NCBI GenBank assembly: GCA_937863385.1
Contig: CALMBW010000010.1
Location: 20,442-84,441, forward strand
Origin: an uncultured Actinomycetes bacterium
GTDB lineage: Bacteria > Actinomycetota > CADDZG01 > WHSQ01
Length of the DNA: 64,000 nucleotides
Reading direction: 5' to 3'
Numbering within the stretch: position 1 is the first letter of the stretch; the number at the start of each line of letters is the position of its first letter. Shown here one piece after another: positions 46,023-53,350 of this stretch. The position numbers and the translations under genes were made by a program. The notes beneath the pieces are model-generated. The model saw nothing but the letters and a program-made list of their open reading frames with translations, searched no databases and was not told where the DNA came from.

Positions 46023-46358
46023 ATGAAGAAGAGAGTTTCTTCGTCCGACCCCAAGAGCCCGTGGCACCGAGCAGCTCGGAGGCTGGGGGCGGATTCGCCG
46101 AGGACCACGCTGGACCCCACCTTACGCACCATCTGTATGAATGGTGATCACGCGATCAGTGTGATCGCCCATCGGGGTGGGCCTTCAAGCGCACAGGTCG
46201 GGACGCCGCTAGACGCCGAAGCATTCGTGGCCTGGCGCGTGGAAGGCGTTTCGGTCTTCTTTCATGGTGATCTGCCCGTATCGATCGAGCTTCGTTGTAC
46301 TCCGGGTGCAGAAGTCGTAGCCACGGCAGAATGGGGTGAGCACGACTTACCATCATGA
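46023..46358 (+). CDS. Small protein of unknown function
   Basis: 111 aa. The N-terminus is basic (KKRVSSSDPKSPWHRAARRLG); the rest is beta-rich with HAISVIAHRGGPSSAQVG and EGVSVFFHGDLPVSIELRC. It has two Cys and no membrane segment. No family is recognised. Its end overlaps the convergent lbpA-like gene by six bases. Its position among sulfur genes hints at co-function only. Confidence 0.55.
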   Translation: MKKRVSSSDPKSPWHRAARRLGADSPRTTLDPTLRTICMNGDHAISVIAHRGGPSSAQVGTPLDAEAFVAWRVEGVSVFFHGDLPVSIELRCTPGAEVVATAEWGEHDLPS

Positions 46359-46823
46359 AAGGGACGAGCCCTTCCCGCACCGGATCCCCCCGGCCTCTAG
46401 CAAGCTCCTGTAGAAGGCGATCCCGCTCGGACCCGTGACAAGACCCTGACGTTCGAGACTGGACTCCTTGGTGTACAGCCTCGCTACCCATCCCTCGCCG
46501 TATGGATCGCGGTTCAAGAGGGTGGGTGACCTGCTCAGAGCCGGATTGAACTCTGCTATCTCACCCTCGACGGCACTCGGTACCGTACCCATCCATTTCC
46601 CGCTTTCCAGAACCGCTATGGGATCCCCCTGCTGGACTTCTCTACCGATACGTCGAGGAGTGAAGAACATGACGCGTTGCGTGAGTGCCTGGAAGACATC
46701 GGTGATGCCGACCGTGACGAGGGTGGCGTCTGGGCCCGGGCCGAGTGCGTCGGCCCGGGCCCAGACGTGGTGCTCAGCGAGGTAATGAAGCCCGTCGGGT
46801 AGCAGGCAACCGTCATCCGTCAT
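46353..46823 (-). CDS. LbpA/GcvH-like lipoate-binding protein (copy 4)
   Basis: 156 aa. The lipoyl Lys is Lys76 in AVLESGKWMGTVPSAVEG, after HYLAEHHVWARADALG and TLVTVGITDVFQALTQRVMFFTPRRIG. It is closest to copies 2 and 3 but stands alone on the other strand. The C-terminus ends AGGIRCGKG. Four lipoyl carriers within 12 kb is unusual. Confidence 0.87.
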   Translation of the reverse strand: MTDDGCLLPDGLHYLAEHHVWARADALGPGPDATLVTVGITDVFQALTQRVMFFTPRRIGREVQQGDPIAVLESGKWMGTVPSAVEGEIAEFNPALSRSPTLLNRDPYGEGWVARLYTKESSLERQGLVTGPSGIAFYRSLLEAGGIRCGKGSSLS

Positions 46824-46862
46824 CCGCTTGGCCTACCGTAGTCCGATCCCGATCTTTTGCTG

Positions 46863-47585
46863 TCAGCTTTCTTCGAAGGTGCCCTCGAGGTGCCAAACTC
46901 CCGTGAACTTATCGAAAGCCCCTCCAACGACCGTGCTCGTCCACTCGAGCGTGTATTTCCCGCTGTCGGGATCGTAGGTGCCTGTGACCGGTGAAGTGAG
47001 CCCGGGAGACTCCCCATCCGGCTTAGGGGCGCCTTGGTTGAAGAACTGTCCGTTCCAGGCACATGAAAACGCAGAGATCTCGCCACTGAGTGTTCCTTTG
47101 CCGTCGAACGTGATCGTAGGAGCCGGGACCTCCTCTTCGCTCTGCATGTCCGGTGAATTCGTCGTGCACGCGAAGGCAACTGCGAACCACGGTTGTGGCT
47201 GGATCACGTTGTCCGCCATCCCGTTACCTTGTTCGTCCATCGGAGGCTCGGGATGACCTTGCAACTCTCCCGTGATCAGGCCCCCATCCGATCCCGGCGA
47301 CAAGGCTGTATAGGACTTGTCCTTGCAGACGGAATCACCGTTGGTCACGAATGGCCCATCCAACTTTCCTCCAGATTGGATCATCCGGAAGTACGACCCT
47401 GAGATCTCGCTGCCGGAGCATTCGCCTGGGTCGACCTTGAAAAGACCAACGAGTTCTTGTTGCCCGGCGTCGCCCCCGCCACCGCCCCCGCCACCGTCAC
47501 CTCCGCACGAAGCGGCGATCAGGGCGGTGCCGATAACAACTGCGACCAACACCCCGCGGCGATCTCTCGCACGGCCGTCAGACAT
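46863..47585 (-). CDS. Lipoprotein with one WHLEG-type domain
   Basis: 240 aa. Signal peptide with lipobox LIAASC-GG, then a poly-Gly linker, then one copy of the repeat domain (residues ~44-238): LVGLFKVDPGECSGSE, GSYFRMIQSGGKLDGPFVTNGDSVCKDKS, FACTTN, FSCAWNGQFFNQGAPKPDGESPG, GTYDPDSGKYTLEW and FTGVWHLEGTF. The domain's four Cys are all present. It is lipid-anchored rather than sortase-anchored. It lies downstream of the duplicated membrane protein and the LAFTG protein on the same strand. Confidence 0.82.
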   Translation of the reverse strand: MSDGRARDRRGVLVAVVIGTALIAASCGGDGGGGGGGGDAGQQELVGLFKVDPGECSGSEISGSYFRMIQSGGKLDGPFVTNGDSVCKDKSYTALSPGSDGGLITGELQGHPEPPMDEQGNGMADNVIQPQPWFAVAFACTTNSPDMQSEEEVPAPTITFDGKGTLSGEISAFSCAWNGQFFNQGAPKPDGESPGLTSPVTGTYDPDSGKYTLEWTSTVVGGAFDKFTGVWHLEGTFEES

Positions 47586-47626
47586 CTAGCCCTCCTTCCT
47601 TGTTCCGAGACGAGGCTCGATACCGG

Positions 47627-48712
47627 TCATCTCGTCTCGCTTTCCTGTCGTGGCGGCACGTCCTCTGTGGACTGGGCCCGCGACGCCCTGTTTCCTTCTG
47701 CCTTCGCCTTGAGCCCTGCGAAGAACGCGCCGGTCGCGTCTGCCGGAGGGGGAAGAGCCGCCGCGAAAGCTTCCTTTCCGGAAAGGCCGGGACCTCGAGC
47801 GCTTGCCGCGAGAGCTAGAGCGGCGACCATCACTCCAGGGATGACAAAGAACCAAGGGAACAAGGTGAAGGGGGGAAGGGCATCGACCGCCTCGTAGTTG
47901 TCGATGTTGTCGGCCATGGCGCCGATCATCGGAGCCATGTCGCCCGAGATCTTCCCCCAGTCGAGATGGAACCCGGCGAGAGCGGGGAAGTCTGATCCGA
48001 GCTGAGACCCACTGAGCCCCAACGCGGGCTCTACCGAGTTGCGGAGCTCACCTTCCGCGGCGCCGAGTACGAGGAAATAGCCTTGCACTCTCGCGAGCTT
48101 TTCTTCGGTCATCAGAGAGCGGAACTCGTTGATCATCTCTGCGCCCTTGGGAGCGCGGCCGAACATCTGAAAGATGGCGGGGGCGGCGATCAGCCCGATG
48201 CCCAGGAGGGCCAGCAGCTTGAGTCGCGATCTAGTACTCGTCCCTTTCTTGTCAGCCTGCAGCGCGGACCACGCGAGTAGGGAGATCATGATGCCGGGAG
48301 CGACGAAGAAGAAGGGGAACAGGGGGAACGGAGGAAGGGCGTCAACGGCCGCGAAGTTGTCGACCATCTCCTCCATCGTGACGAGCATCCCATCATTCAT
48401 GTCCTTGAAGATCGCCGGCCATTGATCGTTGAATGCAGCCGTCGAAGGGAACTCGGTATCGAACGTTTCGCCGTCCATGCCGGCGTTGTCGCTAGCGAAT
48501 GCTGGGAGTTTCTCCGATGTCTCGGAATGGGCACTGTCGATCTGGGCCATGTAGTCCTGGAACTGCTCAACCTTGCTCGCTTCCATGAAGGGGCGGAATT
48601 CGTTGATCATCTCTCCACCCTTGGGTGCTCGGGAGAACATCTGGAAAACGGCAGGTGCGGCTATAAGCCCGATCCCTAGCAACAGGATCGCCGAAACGAG
48701 CCTTCTCCTCAC
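47627..48712 (-). CDS. Membrane protein with internal duplication
   Basis: 361 aa built of two ~160-residue repeats. Each starts LLGIGLIAAPAxFQMFxRAPKGxEMINEFR (helix plus loop) and ends VDALPPFxLFPxFFVxPGxM followed by a second helix, so each unit is helix, ~100-residue outer domain, helix. Four membrane spans in all; the C-terminal ~50 residues are charged. Similar proteins with one unit may exist; no function is known. Its place inside the second sortase cassette suggests a partner of the surface proteins. Confidence 0.78.
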   Translation of the reverse strand: MRRRLVSAILLLGIGLIAAPAVFQMFSRAPKGGEMINEFRPFMEASKVEQFQDYMAQIDSAHSETSEKLPAFASDNAGMDGETFDTEFPSTAAFNDQWPAIFKDMNDGMLVTMEEMVDNFAAVDALPPFPLFPFFFVAPGIMISLLAWSALQADKKGTSTRSRLKLLALLGIGLIAAPAIFQMFGRAPKGAEMINEFRSLMTEEKLARVQGYFLVLGAAEGELRNSVEPALGLSGSQLGSDFPALAGFHLDWGKISGDMAPMIGAMADNIDNYEAVDALPPFTLFPWFFVIPGVMVAALALAASARGPGLSGKEAFAAALPPPADATGAFFAGLKAKAEGNRASRAQSTEDVPPRQESETR

Positions 48713-48772
48713 GATGACACCCCTTTCTCTGGGCGTTCGGGCGAGTCGTTCACCGAGATTCCGCGGTACGGA

Positions 48773-50683
48773 TCACCAAAGCAACTCTTGCTGTATCACG
48801 CGCTTGCGCCGGCGAACCAAGCGCTCTGCCACGATCCCTGTCCCACCGAGCATGATCAGTATCGGCCCGAGTCCACCCGGGATCGCAGAGCCGGTGAAGG
48901 CGAGGCTCTTTCCTTTGACCTTGTCACCACCAGAAGTGCTGGAACCCGGCGCGCTGGATCCACTGATCTCTCCACTCGAGGGTGCTCCACTCGAACCGCT
49001 GGAGGAGCCTCCCGAGGGTGCCGATCCTTCCGTGAAGGTTCCTTCGAGGTGCCAGGTGCCCGTGAACTTGTCGAAGGGCCCTCCCTCGATCTGGCTGCGC
49101 CATTCGATCTCGTAGGCACCCGTTGCCGAGTCGTAGGTACCGGTGAGAACGCTGGTACTGCCTGGTTTCGATCCATCCGGCTTCGGCGCTCCCTGGTTGA
49201 AGTGCTGGCCGTTCCAGGCGCAGGAGTAAGCGTTCGTATCGCCACTCAGTTTCCCTGCTGCATCGGCCACGATCTCCGGGATCGTGGTTTGGTCTTTGGT
49301 CTGGGGATCGGTTCCATTCGTCGAGCAGCCGAAGTCGACTCCGAAGAACCGCACCGGGTCCACGATCGCCTTCGCCAGACCATTACCCCCGCCGTCGAAT
49401 GCGGGATCGGGGTTCGGCTGATAGGCAGAGGTTGACAGTCCGCCGTCGGTGCCGGGCTCAAGTGGGGTGACGGTCTTGTCGTCGCAAGGTGAATCGCCGT
49501 TCTCGACGTAGGGACCCGTGGCAGGATCGCCGCCGGGTTGTGTCATCTGGAAGTACGAACCGCTTTCGATCCCTTTCGCTTGACCACACCGTCCCGCCGT
49601 GATCCCGAAGAGCCCGTAGAGGGCACCCTCCTGTTGGGCGTCTCGACCCAGAATGGTTTTGAACAAGCCGTCACTGATCGCGACGCGCGAGCCGCCGGAG
49701 GAAACCCGGAAGGAGTCCCACGCACTTTTCGCACTGGAATGGCTCGAGGTTTCGGCGACCTTGGCACGAGCCCGGTACCGCCCTGCGGGAAGGGAGGGGT
49801 GATCTAGCTTGAAGGCTCCCGTCGCGTCTGTGGACGCCGATCTGATATCAACCTTCCTATAGCCGCCGTTCTTCTTTCTCTGCGTCTGGATCTTCACTTC
49901 TTCCCCGGCCGAAGAAGGGGTTACGTTCCCCGACATAGAGATCGACTCGCCTGTTGTTGCGTTTGCTGCTTTGAAGTTGATCTTGGGAGTGCTCTTGAAG
50001 ATGCCCTCGAGGTGCCACACGCCCGTGAAGTTGTTGAAGGGGCCCCCGACGATGGTGGACCTCCATTCCAGGCTGTAGGTCCCAGTTGCCGCGACATACG
50101 TGCCGCTGAGTTCGGTGGTCAACCCCGGCATCTCTCCGTCCGGCTTGGGGGAACCCTGGTTGAAGTACTGCTGGTTGTAGGCGCAGGAGAATGCGGTCGT
50201 CTGGCCGGATAGGTTGCCATTGGCGTCGCTCTCGATGACAGGGAGCGGAACGTCTTGTTCGGCTTGGGGATCGATCGCGTTGGTGGAGCAGGCGAAGTCG
50301 ACGCCGAAGAAGCTGGCGGGCTCATGGATCTTGTTGGCGAGTCCGTTGCCCAGCGCGTCGAAGGCCGGGTCGGGATCGCCTTGATATGTGACCGTAGACA
50401 GACCGCCCTGGCTGCCGGGCAACAGCGGCGTGTAGGTCTTGTCTGCGCACGTGGAATCGGTGTTCGTCACGTAGGGTCCCGCTTCCGTGCCTCCCGGTTG
50501 GATCATCCTGAAGTAGGAGCCTGTTACGACCGGCGTGGAGCATTCGGTTTCGTCGATACCGAACAAGCCCAGCAGCCCGCCCGCTTGTACAGCGCTCCCG
50601 CTGGATCCGGCCGTCGCTGCTGGAAGCCACATGATCATGCCGACCGTTACCGTTAACGCGAGTGATAGTCGTTGCCGCCGCAT
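48773..50683 (-). CDS. Sortase-anchored surface protein with two WHLEG-type repeats (LAFTG)
   Basis: 636 aa from ATG 50683, preceded by GGGAGGTTAGAG. Signal peptide at ~1-28. Repeat 1 at about 38-230, an Ig-like domain (GEEVKIQTQRKKNGGYRKVDI... GRYRARAKVAETS) at ~235-330, repeat 2 at ~350-545, a Ser/Gly linker, then LAFTG, a membrane helix and RRRKR. This has the same plan as the protein at 23707. Both repeats keep all four domain Cys (C-DK, FxCSTN, SCAxN). LAxTG is the form favoured by class E sortases. The sortase gene is 80 bases upstream. Confidence 0.85.
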   Translation of the reverse strand: MRRQRLSLALTVTVGMIMWLPAATAGSSGSAVQAGGLLGLFGIDETECSTPVVTGSYFRMIQPGGTEAGPYVTNTDSTCADKTYTPLLPGSQGGLSTVTYQGDPDPAFDALGNGLANKIHEPASFFGVDFACSTNAIDPQAEQDVPLPVIESDANGNLSGQTTAFSCAYNQQYFNQGSPKPDGEMPGLTTELSGTYVAATGTYSLEWRSTIVGGPFNNFTGVWHLEGIFKSTPKINFKAANATTGESISMSGNVTPSSAGEEVKIQTQRKKNGGYRKVDIRSASTDATGAFKLDHPSLPAGRYRARAKVAETSSHSSAKSAWDSFRVSSGGSRVAISDGLFKTILGRDAQQEGALYGLFGITAGRCGQAKGIESGSYFQMTQPGGDPATGPYVENGDSPCDDKTVTPLEPGTDGGLSTSAYQPNPDPAFDGGGNGLAKAIVDPVRFFGVDFGCSTNGTDPQTKDQTTIPEIVADAAGKLSGDTNAYSCAWNGQHFNQGAPKPDGSKPGSTSVLTGTYDSATGAYEIEWRSQIEGGPFDKFTGTWHLEGTFTEGSAPSGGSSSGSSGAPSSGEISGSSAPGSSTSGGDKVKGKSLAFTGSAIPGGLGPILIMLGGTGIVAERLVRRRKRVIQQELLW

Positions 50684-50763
50684 CTCTAACCTCCCTGCCC
50701 GTTGTGCCTTTGCCGGCCGCGACTCACCGCCCGTAGGCGGTTGAGAGCCGCACGCTTTCCCCA

Positions 50764-51480
50764 TCAACGAATGCCTCCCACCGCTAGTAGGCGATCAACA
50801 GCGCGGGTGAGGCGTGCCCGTGCCACGATCCGGTATGTGGCGCTGCCTTCTGGATGACACGACATGAGCGTTAAGAAGGATCCACGTTTGGGATATCTGC
50901 GTAGGGGAGACAGGTCTGTGGGAACCACCACCCACGGAGAGCGGATGACTGTGTAGGTGTAGCGACCCAGGGGCGTGGTCACGAAGATCTCATCGCCCGG
51001 CGTCAACTCGTCCATCCGGTTGAATGGCTTCCCGAACGTGGTGCGGTGTCCTGCTATAGCAACGTTTCCCGAAGATTCGGGCAGATCACTACTGGGGTAG
51101 TGACCTGCTCCCGCACGCAAAGAAGCTTCCGAGGTCCCCTCCACGACGATCACATCTATGTCGAGGCGCGGGACCCGGACGCGCATGAGAGCTTCTCCGT
51201 TTGCCAGAAGTCCTGCCCGGTAGTCGGAGGCGTTGCCCGGAAGGTCGCTTTTGAGTGAATCCTGGACCCGTGCAGCCCACAGGTTGGTCACCCACGGATA
51301 GGCGGCCAGACCGACACCTACCAGGATCACAAAGACGCAGAGAGCGAGGAAGAACGTGTGACCGGGATAGGTCCGGTTTGTCCGATTCAATGGGGATCTC
51401 TGGCTTGGGCCTCCAGGTGACGAGCGCGACGAACCGGGCTCGCTTTCAGCGATCATGCGGCGCACGGATAAGACATCCAT
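50764..51480 (-). CDS. Sortase (class E-like), second copy
   Basis: About 238 aa from ATG 51480 (GTG 51492 and ATG 51456 are alternatives; no clear ribosome site). A cytoplasmic N-terminal tail is followed by one membrane helix (FFLALCVFVILVGVGLAAYP) and the sortase domain. Catalytic His is in AIAGHRTTFGKPFNRMDEL, Cys in LTLMSCHPEG and Arg in TYRIVARAR. It would anchor the LAFTG protein encoded next. It is clearly paralogous to the sortase at 25584. Confidence 0.9.
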   Translation of the reverse strand: MDVLSVRRMIAESEPGSSRSSPGGPSQRSPLNRTNRTYPGHTFFLALCVFVILVGVGLAAYPWVTNLWAARVQDSLKSDLPGNASDYRAGLLANGEALMRVRVPRLDIDVIVVEGTSEASLRAGAGHYPSSDLPESSGNVAIAGHRTTFGKPFNRMDELTPGDEIFVTTPLGRYTYTVIRSPWVVVPTDLSPLRRYPKRGSFLTLMSCHPEGSATYRIVARARLTRAVDRLLAVGGIR

Positions 51481-51525
51481 CCCCCCGTTCACGGCGATCC
51501 GCAGAGGCAGGGGTTTCCCTTCCAG

Positions 51526-51556
51526 TCTGCGAATGTGCGAATATCATACAATTCGC
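51526..51556 (-). promoter_or_regulatory. AT-rich promoter motif shared by both sortase operons
   Basis: CGAATGTGCGAATATC followed by ATACAATTCGC on the plus strand. It matches the block upstream of the first sortase at 26277-26307 and lies 46 bases from this sortase start. Confidence 0.5.
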
Positions 51557-51711
51557 TGTCCCGGGCCGCTTTTCCTGCCGGGGCGTGCCATCCGCCCGGA
51601 CCGGACCGCTCCCTGCCGCCGATGGCACCCAGGACGAAGTCATCGAGTCCTTACGGGATCGGGGGTTCGATCCCCGTAAGCAGCTCTTCGTGATTGCCGG
51701 TTCGATGAGGC
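51557..51711. other. Intergenic stretch without a supported gene
   Basis: Between the second sortase and the soe operon. Open frames here show no family-like protein and no ribosome site. A GGGGGTTCGATCCCC hairpin near 51662 resembles a tRNA T-arm but has no tRNA around it. Confidence 0.4.
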
Positions 51712-51747
51712 CCAGCGAATATTCTAATATCCTAATATCGTCGCTGG
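51712..51747. promoter_or_regulatory. AT-rich dyad upstream of the soe operon
   Basis: Perfect outer arms CCAGCGA (51712-51718) and TCGCTGG (51741-51747) enclose 22 AT-rich bases with ATATTCTAATATCCTAATAT. A candidate ArsR-family operator related to the other AATAT-rich sites in the window. It is 72 bases before the soeB-soeC start. Confidence 0.6.
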
Positions 51748-51819
51748 TGCTGCATCGGAGCGAGGGAGGGACCGACGGACAGGCTTGAGACGGAGCACCA
51801 GCCCGGCGAGCTTCCGGTC

Positions 51820-53340
51820 GTGAGCCAGAAACCGCCCAAGTGGATGAAGGTTCTCGACCAGACACGCTGCATCGGCTGCCATGCCTGTACGACCGCGTGC
51901 AGGTCCGAGAATGAAGTGCCGCTGGGTGTAACGCGTACCTACGTCAAAGCTGTTGAGGTCGGTGTCTTTCCTCAGGTCCGGCGGAACTTCCAAGTCACAC
52001 GCTGCAACATGTGCGAGGACGCACCCTGCGTGAACGCGTGTCCGACACAGGCCATGTACCAGCGGGACGATGGCTTGGTGGATTTCGACAAGTCGATCTG
52101 TATCGGCTGCAAGGCATGTATCGCAGCCTGTCCGTACGACGCGATCTTCATCAATCCCGAGGATCACTCGGCGGAGAAGTGCAACTTCTGCAGCCATCGT
52201 TTGGATGTTGGCCTTGAGCCTGCATGTGTCGTGGTGTGTCCTGTTGAAGCCATCCTTGTCGGTGACGTCAACGACCCAGGGTCCAAGGTCTCGGAACTGG
52301 TCAATCGGGAGCCAGTGACGGTCAGGCGACCCGAGAAGGAGACGCGTCCAAAGGTTTTCTATCGAGGAGCTCACGCTGCGACCTTGGACCCGATCGCGGC
52401 GCGACGACCCGACGGCGACAACTTCATGTGGAGCCAGCAGTTGAAGGGAAAGGGCCGCGTCGTATCCGGCCACCCCTCTTCTTGGGGCAATTCCTCTGCT
52501 GCTGCTTTGCTCGCCTACGATGTTCCTCATCGAGCTCCGTGGGACTGGCGCGTGAGTCTCTATACGTTCACCAAATCGATCGCTGCCGGCGTGTACCTGG
52601 TCCCGCTCTTGCTGATCCTTACCGGGTTCCTGTCGTGGCGCAGCGACCTGTTCGTTTGGGCCGCTCCACTTCTCGCCCTGATCTTCCTTGCCGTAACGGG
52701 AGGGCTTCTCATATGGGACCTATCTCATCCAGCGAGGTTCTACATGATCTTCACGCGGCCGCATTGGAAATCGTGGCTCGTAAGGGGAGCTTTCCTGATC
52801 GCCGGATATGGAGCGATCGTTTCGATCCATCTCTTGTCCGGGATGATCGGTTCTGAGTCTTTACGCAAGGCGGCGGCGTTCTTGGGTTTGCCTCTCGCAC
52901 TGATGGCGTCCGTGTATACGGCTTATCTGTTCGCCCAGTCCAAGGCTCGGGATCTGTGGCAAAGCCCACTCCTAGCTCCGCATATGGCAGTCCAGACCTT
53001 GATGGCGGGAGCAGCCGTCACTCTTCTTGCGGCTCGTGCGCTCGGCGCAGCGGGGGTCGATGAGCCGCTCGGTTGGCTTCTCGGGATAAGCACGCTGGTC
53101 CATCTGTTGTTCGTAGCCGGGGAGACGACCCTGGACCATGTCACGGCGCACGCGCATCTTGCGGTATGGGAGATGGTGAGGGGGCGTTACTCACGCTTTT
53201 TCTGGTGGGGGATCGCCGCCGCATCGGCCGGTCTTGCCGCTCCGTGGTTCGGGTTATGGGTCGCACCCGTAGCACTGGTTGGCTTGCTTTCCCATGAGCA
53301 TGCGTACGTTCAGTCCGCCCAGGCTGTGCCCCTGGCATGA
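51820..53340 (+). CDS. SoeB-SoeC fusion: Fe-S subunit joined to NrfD-type membrane subunit
   Basis: 506 aa from GTG 51820. Residues ~10-190 are a four-cluster ferredoxin subunit: CIGCHACTTACRSEN, CNMCEDAPCVNACP, CIGCKACIAACPYDAIF, and CNFC...CVVVCPVEAI. Residues ~240-500 form about eight membrane helices of the NrfD/PsrC type, the quinone-reacting anchor. In most Soe or Psr systems these are separate genes. The protein passes electrons from SoeA to menaquinone. soeA follows 10 bases later. Confidence 0.92.
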   Translation: MSQKPPKWMKVLDQTRCIGCHACTTACRSENEVPLGVTRTYVKAVEVGVFPQVRRNFQVTRCNMCEDAPCVNACPTQAMYQRDDGLVDFDKSICIGCKACIAACPYDAIFINPEDHSAEKCNFCSHRLDVGLEPACVVVCPVEAILVGDVNDPGSKVSELVNREPVTVRRPEKETRPKVFYRGAHAATLDPIAARRPDGDNFMWSQQLKGKGRVVSGHPSSWGNSSAAALLAYDVPHRAPWDWRVSLYTFTKSIAAGVYLVPLLLILTGFLSWRSDLFVWAAPLLALIFLAVTGGLLIWDLSHPARFYMIFTRPHWKSWLVRGAFLIAGYGAIVSIHLLSGMIGSESLRKAAAFLGLPLALMASVYTAYLFAQSKARDLWQSPLLAPHMAVQTLMAGAAVTLLAARALGAAGVDEPLGWLLGISTLVHLLFVAGETTLDHVTAHAHLAVWEMVRGRYSRFFWWGIAAASAGLAAPWFGLWVAPVALVGLLSHEHAYVQSAQAVPLA

Positions 53341-53350
53341 GGAGGGATCC

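Noticed and set aside
51655..51690. tRNA-like T-arm (GGGGGTTCGATCCCC)
   Set aside because: No acceptor stem, anticodon arm or D-arm can be built around it; it is just a short hairpin.
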